Positions 1 to 7,970 of a DNA stretch of 15,297 nt are shown piece by piece. Each line of letters opens with the position of its first letter. The first letter of the stretch is position 1. This stretch comes from an uncultured bacterium. Lineage in GTDB: Bacteria > Bacillota > Clostridia > Lachnospirales > Lachnospiraceae. Below the pieces are notes generated by a model. The model ran no database searches. It was not told where the DNA came from and saw only the letters and a list, made by a program, of their open reading frames with translations. The stretch lies in assembly GCA_948467735.1 (NCBI GenBank), contig CAOKFN010000068.1, positions 1-15,297 of the forward strand, written 5' to 3'. A program made the translations under genes and the position numbers.

Positions 1-957
1 GACGCGCTGGAGGGCGTGGATGTGGAGAGCCTTACGGAAGAACAGAGGGCGGAGTTCAAGGAGCTTCAGGAGACCATGGAGCTGTCCAAGGAAGAGCTGG
101 CAGGTGTGAACTCATGGGAGAGTCTTGCCTCCGCGCAGGAAAAATTGGATTATAAATACGGTCAGGCGGGGCGGAGCTTGGAAAATATTGCCGACCGGAT
201 GCAGAATCCGGTATCCGCAGGAATCGCATCGGCGGAGGCGCTGGCAAAAGCCAATGCAAATCGGGAGGGACAGCAGCTGGCCTCTTCCGGCGCTGCAGGT
301 GAAAATTCCGGAGAAGGAAGCGGAGAAACGGGCGGCAGTGAAGGGAACGGCTCCGGGGACGGACAGAACAGCGGGGATGGAAGCGGCAATGGCGACAGCG
401 CGGGAGACGGCAGCAGCAGGGACGGCTCCGGAAACGGAAACGACTCCGGAAATGGAAATGGCGATGGTAGCGGAAGCGGCTCTGGAAACGGAAATGATGG
501 CGGTAACGGAGACGGGAACGGAAATGGCGACGGAGACGGGAACGGTTCCGGAAACGGAAATGGCGACGGAGACGGAAGCGGCTCCGGAAACGGAAATGGC
601 GACGGCAGCGGAGACGGGAACGGTTCCGGAAACGGGGATGGCAGCGGAGACGGGAGCGATTCCGGCAGCGGTTCGGGAGGCGGACGAGGTACGGGGAGCA
701 GCAGTGCCGCCCATGATTATGTCAGCGTCCCCAACGGGACGGGGAACGACTCTTCTTTAACCGGAAATAAGTACGGGGATCAGGATTCGGAATATTATCG
801 CCAGCAGAACGGACTGGCATGGGAAGGAAATCATGTGGATTATAATTCCGTACTTGGGGAATACATGGAAAACGCTTACGAGGGCATTGCAGGCAGCAGA
901 TATCCAAGCGGCATGGAACCGGTCATTCGTAATTATTTTGAAAGCTTGAATCAATAA
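1..957 (+). CDS. C-terminal part of a hypothetical protein with a (Gly-X)n linker, first gene of the MoxR/VWA operon
   Basis: The reading frame is open from the first base of the window (D-A-L-E-G-V...), so the gene very probably starts upstream and only its last ~318 codons are seen; the GTG at 16 has no ribosome binding site. The visible part has three pieces. First comes a charged, helical, coiled-coil-like segment rich in Glu and Lys (about residues 1-90 counted from 16). Then follows a long low-complexity stretch of Gly alternating with Asn, Asp or Ser. Last is a conserved-looking C-terminus ending in a segment with Tyr, Pro-Ser-Gly-Met-Glu-Pro and Tyr-Phe (residues ~270-313). Large membrane proteins with this kind of tail often precede MoxR genes in Bat-type operons; that identity is inference. 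No membrane segment is visible in this part. The next gene starts 16 bases after the stop, which points to one operon. The function is not recognised. Confidence 0.8.
   Translation, partial: DALEGVDVESLTEEQRAEFKELQETMELSKEELAGVNSWESLASAQEKLDYKYGQAGRSLENIADRMQNPVSAGIASAEALAKANANREGQQLASSGAAGENSGEGSGETGGSEGNGSGDGQNSGDGSGNGDSAGDGSSRDGSGNGNDSGNGNGDGSGSGSGNGNDGGNGDGNGNGDGDGNGSGNGNGDGDGSGSGNGNGDGSGDGNGSGNGDGSGDGSDSGSGSGGGRGTGSSSAAHDYVSVPNGTGNDSSLTGNKYGDQDSEYYRQQNGLAWEGNHVDYNSVLGEYMENAYEGIAGSRYPSGMEPVIRNYFESLNQ
295..702 (+). repeat. Degenerate tandem repeat encoding a (Gly-X)n linker
   Basis: About 400 bases are built from short degenerate units such as ggaaacggaaatggcgacgga, repeated with swaps among Gly-Asn, Gly-Asp and Gly-Ser dipeptides. 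All length changes keep the frame. The encoded stretch is almost entirely Gly at every second position, with Asn, Asp and Ser between, and is presumably a flexible, acidic, hydrophilic linker. It is internal to a gene and has no unique spacers, so it is not a CRISPR array. The regular base composition also opens a long spurious frame on the opposite strand. Confidence 0.9.
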
Positions 958-973
958 AGGCAGGGAGAATGGA

Positions 974-1930
974 ATGTCGGAAATAGAATTATATCAGCAG
1001 AAAATAAAGGAAGCGGAGCAGGAGATCGGCAGGGGCATCATCGGGCAGAGAGAGATTATCCGTCAGGTGATGCTGGCGCTTTTGTCGGGAGGAAACATAC
1101 TTTTGGAAGGGATGCCCGGGCTTGGCAAAACCATGCTGGTGCGCACCATAGGGCAGGTTTTCCGGCTTGCATTTAAGAGGATTCAGTTTACGCCGGATTT
1201 GATGCCCAGCGATGTGACGGGAACCAATATCATGGTGAGGGAAGAGGGGAAAAGCACCTTTCGGTTTGAACGGGGGCCCATATTTGCCAATTTGGTGCTG
1301 GCGGACGAAATCAACAGGGCGACGCCAAAGACACAGTCGGCGCTTCTTGAGGCAATGCAGGAGCATACGGTGACGGTGGGCAGCGAGAGCCATTGTCTGG
1401 AAGAACCCTTTCTGGTTCTGGCGACCCAGAATCCCATAGAACAGGAGGGAACCTATCCGCTGCCGGAGGCACAGCTGGATCGGTTTATGTTTAAGGTATT
1501 GGTGAAGTTCCCCAGCAGGGAGGAGCTTAAGGGGATTGTGGAGCTTACGGAGGGACAGGCGCCTCCTCAGATACACAGCGTCATGGACGGGGAGGAGCTT
1601 TTGAAAGCGCGGAAGCTGATTTCCCGGATGCCCGTTGCGGATGCGGTGATGAATTATATTTTGGAGCTTGTCATGGCGACCCATGAGGAGAATCCATATA
1701 TCAGGGAAGGGGCAAGCCCCCGGGCGGCGCAGGCGATGATTCGCGCGTCGAAGGCTTTGGCGTTCATGGAGGGACGGCTGAACGTCTCCTTTGAGGATGT
1801 GCAGAAAACGGCATATCCGGTGCTTCGGCACCGCGTGCTGCTAAGCTTTGACGCGGTCTCGGAAGGAATTGCGGAAGATGCTGTAATTCGACAGATTATT
1901 GACGCAAAGGAAAAGAATTTGTATGCTTGA
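974..1930 (+). CDS. MoxR family AAA+ ATPase
   Basis: This 318-residue protein has the full MoxR signature and the usual length for the family. It has a Walker A motif GMPGLGKT (residues 46-53), a Walker B motif LVLADEIN (107-114), a sensor-1 segment LATQNP (149-154) and the family motif EAQLDRF (166-172). The C-terminal third is the helical lid domain, with ASPRAAQ typical of MoxR. MoxR ATPases are thought to act as chaperone-like remodelling enzymes in the cytoplasm, working with VWA-domain proteins encoded beside them; the substrate here is unknown. The start is set by AGGGAG at 962-967, six bases before the ATG. The gene follows the upstream gene by 16 bases and its end overlaps the start of the DUF58 gene by eight bases, so translation is probably coupled. 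Confidence 0.95.
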   Translation: MSEIELYQQKIKEAEQEIGRGIIGQREIIRQVMLALLSGGNILLEGMPGLGKTMLVRTIGQVFRLAFKRIQFTPDLMPSDVTGTNIMVREEGKSTFRFERGPIFANLVLADEINRATPKTQSALLEAMQEHTVTVGSESHCLEEPFLVLATQNPIEQEGTYPLPEAQLDRFMFKVLVKFPSREELKGIVELTEGQAPPQIHSVMDGEELLKARKLISRMPVADAVMNYILELVMATHEENPYIREGASPRAAQAMIRASKALAFMEGRLNVSFEDVQKTAYPVLRHRVLLSFDAVSEGIAEDAVIRQIIDAKEKNLYA

Positions 1931-2816
1931 TGGGAAATTTTATGACGCGCTGTCACGGCTGCAGCTTCAAATGCTGCATAAGAGCAGCCTGAATATGGCG
2001 GGAAGCCGCAAGTCGGTGCATAAGGGAATTTCGGCGGAATTCTCGGATTTTCGGGAATATATGCCGGGGGACGACCTGCGGCGGATGGACTGGAACGTAT
2101 ATGCAAGGCTGGATAAATTGTATATTCGGGAATATATGGAGGAGAAGGAAGCCGTCGTGTCCATTCTCATGGATACCAGCGCCTCCATGGAGTATGGGGC
2201 GGACAGCAAGGCGGAGCTTGCGAGGGATCTGGCGGCGGCAGTAAGTTTCTTGGCTCTGAATCATATGGATCGCGTTGTGCTTTACGATATGAAGGATATG
2301 GGGCGGGGACTTTCCGTGGGCGGCGGGAGAAACGGGTTCGGGAAAGTGCTGAGGCGGCTGGAGGGCATTGAATTTTCCGGGGAAGTGGATATGCTTTTGG
2401 CAGTGAGGAAAATGCGCTGCCGGGGAGCCGGGGCGACGGTGATTATCAGCGATTTTCTGCATGAGAATATTTTAAAATCCGTTCGTGAGCCCGGGCGGAG
2501 TTCCGATTACGTGAAGCTGATACAGTACTTAAATTATTGTAAGCAGCGTCCCATTGTTCTGCACACCATGGCGTCGGAGGAGCTTCGTATTACGCTGGAG
2601 GGAGCGCTTAATTTGATTGACGCGGAATCGGGGGAAAAGCTGCGGCTGACGATGGACGCCGGAACCGTTGACAGTTATGAGAGGGAATTGAAGCGTCTGA
2701 CTGAGTATTTAAAAAATGGCTGTGCCGCCGGGAGCGGCGCCTATGTGCTTTGCGACGCCGGCAGAGATAGAAGTCGGCTTTTGTTTCAGGATTTAAGGGT
2801 GATTTATGATATTTGA
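1923..2816 (+). CDS. DUF58 domain-containing protein (VWA-like partner of MoxR)
   Basis: The protein is 297 residues from the ATG at 1923. That start is chosen over an in-frame ATG at 1899 because AAAGGA lies at 1907-1912 before it, and because 1899 would add residues outside the family and deepen the overlap with the MoxR gene. The DUF58 hallmark REYMPGDDLRRMDWN lies at residues 44-58. It is followed by a VWA-like strand and metal-site motif ILMDTSASM (81-89, Asp84, Ser86, Ser88). No membrane segment is visible, so this appears to be the soluble form. DUF58 proteins occur next to MoxR ATPases and VWA membrane proteins, and are thought to form part of the same complex. The gene overlaps the next one by 11 bases. 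Confidence 0.93.
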   Translation: MLDGKFYDALSRLQLQMLHKSSLNMAGSRKSVHKGISAEFSDFREYMPGDDLRRMDWNVYARLDKLYIREYMEEKEAVVSILMDTSASMEYGADSKAELARDLAAAVSFLALNHMDRVVLYDMKDMGRGLSVGGGRNGFGKVLRRLEGIEFSGEVDMLLAVRKMRCRGAGATVIISDFLHENILKSVREPGRSSDYVKLIQYLNYCKQRPIVLHTMASEELRITLEGALNLIDAESGEKLRLTMDAGTVDSYERELKRLTEYLKNGCAAGSGAYVLCDAGRDRSRLLFQDLRVIYDI

Positions 2817-5800
2817 GAGCTTGCTGCCTCTGGCCCTTCTTGTGACTGTGCCGGTGGTAATCATTTTATATTTGTTGAAGCCAAAGGGAAAGGATTACAG
2901 AATATCCTCTACTCTCTTGTGGGAACAGTTGCTGCGCAATCAGCAGTCGAAGACTTTTTTGGAGAAATTTATTCATAATATTCTGATGTACCTTCAGATT
3001 CTGATTCTTTTGCTGCTGGTGCTGGCGCTGATGTCTCCGTTGATACGCAGAGAGGGAAGAAGCGGCGGAAATGTGATTCTGGTGTTTGACGAAAGCGGGA
3101 GCATGCATCATGACGCGGGAGAGGGAAGGACTCGCATGGAAGAAGCGCTTGCGCAGGCGAAAAGCCTGATTGCTTCCTCCGAGGGGACTGCGTTTTCCGT
3201 GATCGCCAGCGACTGTATGGGAACCGATCTGCTTGCGGTGGGCGTGAAGGACAAGAACCGTCTGTATGATGTGCTGAATCAGGTGGAGTGCTGTGACGGA
3301 CCGGCAGATCTGCGGGAGGCCGAGAGTGTGGTGGAGACGCTTCGGGGGGCCGGGGCGGAGTCGGGAGACGGCGGGCAGGCGGAAGTGATTGTGTTCACGG
3401 ACGGCAGCGGCGCTGAGGACGCCATGAGCTTTTCCGAATATTTTGGCGCCCGGATAGTGGTGAAGGGCCGGGAGGTCTGCAATGCCGCCAATCTCTTTTT
3501 GTCCTATGTGGACGCGTCGCGGGAGGAGGCAGGCTTCGATGCGTCGTCGCGGGAAGGGAGAGGCTTTGATGCGTCGTCGCAGGAAGGGAGAGGCTCCGGT
3601 TCGCCGTCGCGGGAGGAAACAGGCTTTGATGCGGAGGCTCAGGAAGGGAGAGGCTCCAATGCGTTGTCGCAGAGTGATACGGGCTCGAATACGGCGGGGG
3701 AAGGGATGTCCTCGAATACGGACGGGGACAGGGGACGCTTCGTCGTCTGCGCAGCCGGTCTGGCCAATTACAGCGATACGGAAGCTTCCATGGAAATCAG
3801 CTTGTATGAAGGGGGGAAGCTGCGCCAGATTAAGCAGCTGACCCTTGGGGCGGGAGAGACGACCCTCTGCTTTTTCGAGGAATTCGAGTGGGGGGGAGAG
3901 ACTCTGTGCAGCGAGATCAGTTCCGTGAAATTTGCCGGAAGGGACGAGGGAGATTCCCTGACGGAAGACAACAGGGCATATGCGATTCCCGAACAGGAGA
4001 GCCGGATGGATGCGGTTCTAATCGGGGATGGCAATATCTATCTTGAGAAAGCCTATCAGGCGGCGGCAGGAATGCATTTGACCAAGGTCTCCAAAGAAAG
4101 CGTGCTGCAGGCCGAGGGACAGGACGGGACGGAGGCCGTGCGCATATACGACGCGGGAACGGAAGCCGGAGAGTGGGAATCCGTCAACAAGCTTGTGTTT
4201 GCCGACGGCAGGAATGCTTGCGGTACGGCAGAACGGGTAATGCTTACCGTCGCAGGCTGCGATCTGACTTCCGGTTTGTCTTCTTTTGCCATAGGCGTCA
4301 ATGAGACGAAGGTGTATGAGGTTCCGGAGTGGGGGACAGGATTTCTCTGGGCGGGGGAACAGTGCGCGGGTTATTACGGAGAGCATGAGGGCGTAAAGAC
4401 GGTGGCGGTGGGCTTCGATATTCGGGAATCGGATTTCCCGCTGAAGGCGGAATTCCCGGTTTTTATTTCCAATGCGCTTCGCTTTCTGGGGGATTCTTCT
4501 CTGCTGGCCGACAATATTTATACGGCGGGGGACAGAGTATTGTTTCATCCGCAGGCAGATTTTGATGTGAATACGCTGAGGCCGGAGACGAGGAAAGCGG
4601 GCGTCTATGAGGTGGAGGCCGGAGATATCAGGGAGCGGTATGTGGTGAGATTCGCGGGCGAGGGAGAGTCGGACGGGCGAATCACCGCGGAGGGAACCGT
4701 TTCCGATACGTCTCTTGAGGGAAGCCAGACTGTGAAACAGCGGCTTCGGAATGTTATATTGGTATTGGTACTGCTTCTGATGGCGTTGGAATGGTTTCTG
4801 TATGTCCGTCAGACGCGTTCTAGGAGCAGGTTTTATCTGGGAGTGCGCATAGCAGGCGCGGCCATGGTGCTTCTGGCGCTTTTCGGGGTGGCGGTGAACA
4901 GGCGCGACAAGGTCAATACCACGATTTTTCTGGTGGATATTTCCAACAGCAATGCCGAGAACCTCCATGCCATGGAACAATGGCTGGACGAAGCGCTTCA
5001 AAAGATGCCGGCGAAGAATCAGTACGGTATTGTCACCTTTGGAAAGGATTCTCTGGTGGAGCAGTTTCTGACCGGGGAGGATCATTTTTCGAGGATTATG
5101 TCTCTGCCGGATAAGACGGCGACAAATTTTGAGTCGGCCATTTCCAGAGCGTTGGCGATGATACCGACGGACGGCGCGGGGCGGGTAGTGGTTCTGACGG
5201 ACGGTAGGGAGACGAAGGGGGAGATTGCAGGCACGGCGTCGGCCTTTATGTCCAGACAAATAGAGCTTCTGGCCTATGTCTATGAGGTGAATCAGGGACA
5301 GGACGCCTATGTGGAGCATGTGGAGCTGCCCGGTTATCTGCATCCGGGGGACGCATATTCCATGACGGTGACGGTGGAGAGCAATTATGAGACGGACGCC
5401 CGGATTCAGATTTTGACGGGAACCATGCCGACGGAGGAGTATGAGGTGCATTTGAACCGGGGCGCGAATCAGTTCCGGTTCCGGCAGAAGGTCACGGGGG
5501 AAAATGTGGAGAGCTTTCAGGTAAGGGTGGTCGCGCCGGGGGATACCTGTGAGGAAAACAACGGCTATCATGCCTATTCCGTGGTGGAGTCTTCGCCGAA
5601 GGTGCTTTTGGTGTCCGGCAGGAAGGAGGACGGCAGAGCTTTTGAAAGCCTGCTTGACAGCGCAGGCTGCAGCTATCAGAAGACTTCGGCGGTCAATGCG
5701 CCTTCCACGCTGAAGGAAATGCTGGAATTTAAAAGCATTCTTCTGGAAAATGTGTATCTGTCGGATCTGCCGGAGGGATTTCTGGAGAATATAGAGACTT

Positions 5801-7695
5801 ATGTGAAAGATTATGGCTGCGGGCTGGTCTGCTTGGGCGGCGAGGACAGCTACGCGCTGGGCGGCTATCGGGAGAGCGTATTGGAGACGGTGCTTCCGGT
5901 GGATATGGAGCTTAGGGGAGTGAACGAGAATCCGGCCACGGCCATGATTATGGTAATCGACCATTCCGGAAGCATGGGCATGAACACCGGAAACGGCGCC
6001 ACGAACCTGGATTTGGCCATTACTGCGGCGGAGACGGCTGTGGATCAGATGAGGAGCACGGATTATGTGGGAGTGATTTCCTTTGACGATACGTATAGCT
6101 GGGTGGTGGAGCCGGTTCAGGCCTTAGATAAAAAGTCCGTCAAGGCGCAGATAGAGACCATAGCGGAGGGCGGCGGAACTACCATTCAGCCCGCGTTGCG
6201 GGCGGCGCTGGAGGGCGCGAAGGGATGTGACGTCAGCATCCGCCATGTGATTCTTTTGACGGACGGACAGGGGGAGAGCAGGAATTATCAGGATATTATC
6301 TCAAGCTATACGGATTCGGGCGTGACGCTTTCCGCGGTGGCGGTGGGAGAAGACTCGGACGTAAGGCTTCTGGAACGGCTTGCGGACGGATGCGGGGGCC
6401 GTTATTATTATTCCGATACGGCTTCCGATATTCCGAAGATTTTTGCACAGGAAGTATTCTTGAGCGGCGACACTTATTTACAGAACGGGGAGTTTGGGCT
6501 TGCGGTCAGCGGCGGACATGAAATTACAAGGGGGCTGTTTGAAGACGGATGGCCAACGATTTACGGTTATGTCAGCGCCACGCCCAAGGGCGCGTCCCGT
6601 GTATTGATTGCCTCGGAGAAGGAGGATCCCATATTGACGGTGATGCAGTATGGTCTGGGGCACACCGTCGCTTGGAATACGGATGTGACGAACCGGTGGA
6701 CGGCTATGTACGCGGGGGAAAATGATTATGTGCAGCTTTGGAAGCGCATTATTGATTACAGTGCGGGAGCCGGAACCATCGGCGAAGATTCGGTGGATGT
6801 GATGACCGCGGGGGGATACACCGACGTTGTGTATCGTGCGCTGGATTACGGGGAACAGACCAAGGTGGAGGCGGTGTATACGGATCCGGAAGGCGCAACC
6901 CGCACTGTGCCGCTGCAGGCGTCCGCGCCGGGATATTTTGAGGCGAAGCTGGATACGGACATGACGGGTGTGTATAACCTGAGCGTGAGGAGAGTGGACG
7001 GGGGAGAGATTGTCAATGCCGTTACCACCGCCGCGGCCGTGCAGTATTCGGACGAATATAAATTTGACGTCAGCGAGGCGGCGTTTACAAGCTTTGTGGA
7101 ACGATACGGCCGTATGCTGGAACCGGAAGAGAATTTCTGGAAGCAGAAAAAGGGCGGCGCAAAGGAGCGGTATGAGCTGACGCAGCTGTTGATTCTTCTG
7201 GCCGTGCTTTGGTTTGTCATGGATATCGCCCTGCGCAGATTCTGTTTTCTGCCGCAGGATACGAAATGGTATCGGATGTGGATGGCCGGACGGCGGATGC
7301 GGCCCGTCCGCAGGGAGAACAGGGGGCCGTCCGGTGATACCGTGAGGGAAGCCTGCGGTTCTGAGGGAGCGTCGGCGGATGCGGGCGATTCCGCCATGGA
7401 AGAAAATTCTGCCGGGGGTCATGCTTCCTTCGCGGGAGGAAGCTCTGCCGGGGGAGATGCGCCCGCCGCGGGAAGGAAATCTGCCGGAGACGATGCGTCC
7501 GCCGTGGGAGGGAAATCTGCTGGAGGAGATGCGTCCGCCGCGGGAGGAAGCTCTGCCGGAGCGGATTCTGTCGTCAAAGAAGGGCGGGCAGGAAAGCGGG
7601 GAGAGAAAAAGGAGAAAAAGGCGCAGAAAGAACGGCGGGAGCAGTCCTTGGATACTTCCGCGCTGCTTAAGAAGAAGGATCAGAGGAATTCATAA
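2806..7695 (+). CDS. Giant membrane protein: BatA-like VWA fused to a VWA / GATase-like / VWA protein
   Basis: The 1629 residues read in order as follows. Two TM helices (about 5-24 and 56-80) flank a basic loop, as in the BatA (aerotolerance regulator) N-terminus. VWA1 has the metal motif DESGSM at 95-100 and FTDG near 197-200. A tandem-repeat linker covers 236-295. A region to ~645 resembles the rest of BatA/WFA-type proteins. TM3 (648-667) and TM4 (676-697) enclose an Arg-rich loop. VWA2 has a divergent DISNS motif at 711-715 and LTDG at 797-800. A glutamine-amidotransferase-like fold spans about 930-1035 (KVLLVSG, GLVCLGGEDSYALGG); I see no obvious catalytic Cys-His-Glu triad. VWA3 has IDHSGSM at 1051-1057, GGGTT at 1122-1126 and LTDG at 1151-1154. 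TM5 is at 1457-1476, and a repeat-rich, Lys-rich tail ends the protein. By the positive-inside rule, all three VWA domains would lie outside the membrane and the tail in the cytoplasm. Related bacteria usually encode the two halves separately, so this looks like a fusion at about residue 670. AAGGG at 2795-2799 sets the start. Confidence 0.92.
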   Translation: MIFESLLPLALLVTVPVVIILYLLKPKGKDYRISSTLLWEQLLRNQQSKTFLEKFIHNILMYLQILILLLLVLALMSPLIRREGRSGGNVILVFDESGSMHHDAGEGRTRMEEALAQAKSLIASSEGTAFSVIASDCMGTDLLAVGVKDKNRLYDVLNQVECCDGPADLREAESVVETLRGAGAESGDGGQAEVIVFTDGSGAEDAMSFSEYFGARIVVKGREVCNAANLFLSYVDASREEAGFDASSREGRGFDASSQEGRGSGSPSREETGFDAEAQEGRGSNALSQSDTGSNTAGEGMSSNTDGDRGRFVVCAAGLANYSDTEASMEISLYEGGKLRQIKQLTLGAGETTLCFFEEFEWGGETLCSEISSVKFAGRDEGDSLTEDNRAYAIPEQESRMDAVLIGDGNIYLEKAYQAAAGMHLTKVSKESVLQAEGQDGTEAVRIYDAGTEAGEWESVNKLVFADGRNACGTAERVMLTVAGCDLTSGLSSFAIGVNETKVYEVPEWGTGFLWAGEQCAGYYGEHEGVKTVAVGFDIRESDFPLKAEFPVFISNALRFLGDSSLLADNIYTAGDRVLFHPQADFDVNTLRPETRKAGVYEVEAGDIRERYVVRFAGEGESDGRITAEGTVSDTSLEGSQTVKQRLRNVILVLVLLLMALEWFLYVRQTRSRSRFYLGVRIAGAAMVLLALFGVAVNRRDKVNTTIFLVDISNSNAENLHAMEQWLDEALQKMPAKNQYGIVTFGKDSLVEQFLTGEDHFSRIMSLPDKTATNFESAISRALAMIPTDGAGRVVVLTDGRETKGEIAGTASAFMSRQIELLAYVYEVNQGQDAYVEHVELPGYLHPGDAYSMTVTVESNYETDARIQILTGTMPTEEYEVHLNRGANQFRFRQKVTGENVESFQVRVVAPGDTCEENNGYHAYSVVESSPKVLLVSGRKEDGRAFESLLDSAGCSYQKTSAVNAPSTLKEMLEFKSILLENVYLSDLPEGFLENIETYVKDYGCGLVCLGGEDSYALGGYRESVLETVLPVDMELRGVNENPATAMIMVIDHSGSMGMNTGNGATNLDLAITAAETAVDQMRSTDYVGVISFDDTYSWVVEPVQALDKKSVKAQIETIAEGGGTTIQPALRAALEGAKGCDVSIRHVILLTDGQGESRNYQDIISSYTDSGVTLSAVAVGEDSDVRLLERLADGCGGRYYYSDTASDIPKIFAQEVFLSGDTYLQNGEFGLAVSGGHEITRGLFEDGWPTIYGYVSATPKGASRVLIASEKEDPILTVMQYGLGHTVAWNTDVTNRWTAMYAGENDYVQLWKRIIDYSAGAGTIGEDSVDVMTAGGYTDVVYRALDYGEQTKVEAVYTDPEGATRTVPLQASAPGYFEAKLDTDMTGVYNLSVRRVDGGEIVNAVTTAAAVQYSDEYKFDVSEAAFTSFVERYGRMLEPEENFWKQKKGGAKERYELTQLLILLAVLWFVMDIALRRFCFLPQDTKWYRMWMAGRRMRPVRRENRGPSGDTVREACGSEGASADAGDSAMEENSAGGHASFAGGSSAGGDAPAAGRKSAGDDASAVGGKSAGGDASAAGGSSAGADSVVKEGRAGKRGEKKEKKAQKERREQSLDTSALLKKKDQRNS
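3511..3687 (+). repeat. In-frame 30-bp tandem repeat within the VWA protein
   Basis: Five 30-base units at 3538, 3568, 3598, 3628 and 3658 follow a first 27-base unit at 3511. They encode ten-residue repeats of the kind DASSREGRGF, DASSQEGRGS and GSPSREETGF. The units at 3538 and 3568 are nearly identical at the DNA level and later ones decay, which suggests expansion by slippage or unequal recombination. The repeat sits just after VWA1, between its last strand and the next domain. Because the unit length is a multiple of three, copy number can vary without breaking the frame. Confidence 0.88.
7408..7587 (+). repeat. In-frame 36-bp tandem repeat in the cytoplasmic tail of the VWA protein
   Basis: Five units of 36 bases each encode 12-residue repeats based on SAGGDASAAGGS (variants SAGGHASFAGGS, SAGDDASAVGGK). 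They begin at Ser1535, after the last TM helix, and are followed by a strongly basic, Lys/Glu-rich C-terminus (about 1593-1629). The repeats are rich in Ala, Gly and Ser and are presumably a disordered spacer inside the cytoplasm. Confidence 0.88.
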
Positions 7696-7776
7696 GAGCC
7701 TGCAATATAATGCAGTTGTCGGGGAAATATCTAAAATACAGGATTAAATGAAATGAAATAATGAATAATAGACCAC

Positions 7777-7783
7777 GGGAGGA
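7777..7783 (+). promoter_or_regulatory. Ribosome binding site that sets the start of the 59-residue ORF
   Basis: GGGAGGA lies seven bases before the ATG at 7791. The longer in-frame ATG at 7761 has only AT-rich sequence before it, so 7791 is the preferred start. Confidence 0.6.
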
Positions 7784-7790
7784 AAATGTT

Positions 7791-7970
7791 ATGAAACAAG
7801 CAGCTGTTTCCGCTCAGGTAAAAAGAATGTCTGCTTGGCGATGGGAGGGGCTAAACCGCTTAGCCAACCCCTTAAATTTGGCTCACACGGGCCGTAAGGC
7901 CCGGGTGAATAGCATATCTCCTTACAAATGGCATGGGTTTGAATACGACGAGAGGGGGCGCGGACTATGA
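7791..7970 (+). CDS. Small basic protein of 59 residues, unknown function
   Basis: The short ORF is supported by a strong ribosome binding site (GGGAGGA, 7777-7783) and by its ATGA overlap with the next gene at 7967-7970, a typical sign of translational coupling. The product is Arg/Lys-rich with three Trp residues (SAWRWEG, YKWHG), a central HTGRKARVNS segment and an acidic-basic end EYDERGRG. It has no signal peptide, membrane segment or Cys cluster. Two strong DNA inverted repeats fall inside the coding region, so the stretch could instead be a structured leader RNA that happens to be open in this frame. I see no convincing promoter in 7696-7790; there is an isolated TATAAT at 7706-7711 without a matching -35 box. 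The function is not recognised. Confidence 0.5.
   Translation: MKQAAVSAQVKRMSAWRWEGLNRLANPLNLAHTGRKARVNSISPYKWHGFEYDERGRGL
7847..7871 (+). other. Hairpin inside the 59-residue ORF
   Basis: GGCTAA (7849-7854) pairs with TTAGCC (7860-7865) around a five-base loop. Two further G-C pairs extend the stem (7847-7848 with 7868-7869) past an AA bulge. There is no following T tract, so it is not a standard terminator. Confidence 0.5.
7884..7907 (+). other. Second, GC-rich hairpin inside the 59-residue ORF
   Basis: CGGGCC (7888-7893) and GGCCCG (7898-7903) form a perfect six-pair stem closed by a GTAA tetraloop of the stable GNRA class. Three more pairs (CAC at 7884-7886 with GTG at 7905-7907) extend the stem beyond an A/G mismatch. 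No T tract follows. A GNRA loop on a strong stem fits a structured RNA as well as chance in coding DNA. Confidence 0.55.

Noticed and set aside
295..702. Possible CRISPR array or RTX calcium-binding repeats.
   Set aside because: There are no unique spacers or fixed repeat units, and the RTX nonapeptide pattern is absent; the repeats are a coding (Gly-X)n tract.
112..714. A long minus-strand open frame of Val/Ser/Ala repeats.
   Set aside because: It arises from the (Gly-X)n repeat read backwards.
1899..1922. Earlier in-frame ATG for the DUF58 gene.
   Set aside because: It has no ribosome binding site and adds eight residues not expected in the family.
4018..5964. A 648-codon open frame on the minus strand opposite the large VWA gene.
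   Set aside because: Its product is rich in His, Arg, Pro and Gln with no recognisable domain, and it mirrors the codon bias of the well-supported gene on the other strand.
7700..7715. CTGCA/TGCAG inverted repeat after the VWA gene as a terminator.
   Set aside because: The stem is only five pairs and no T tract follows.
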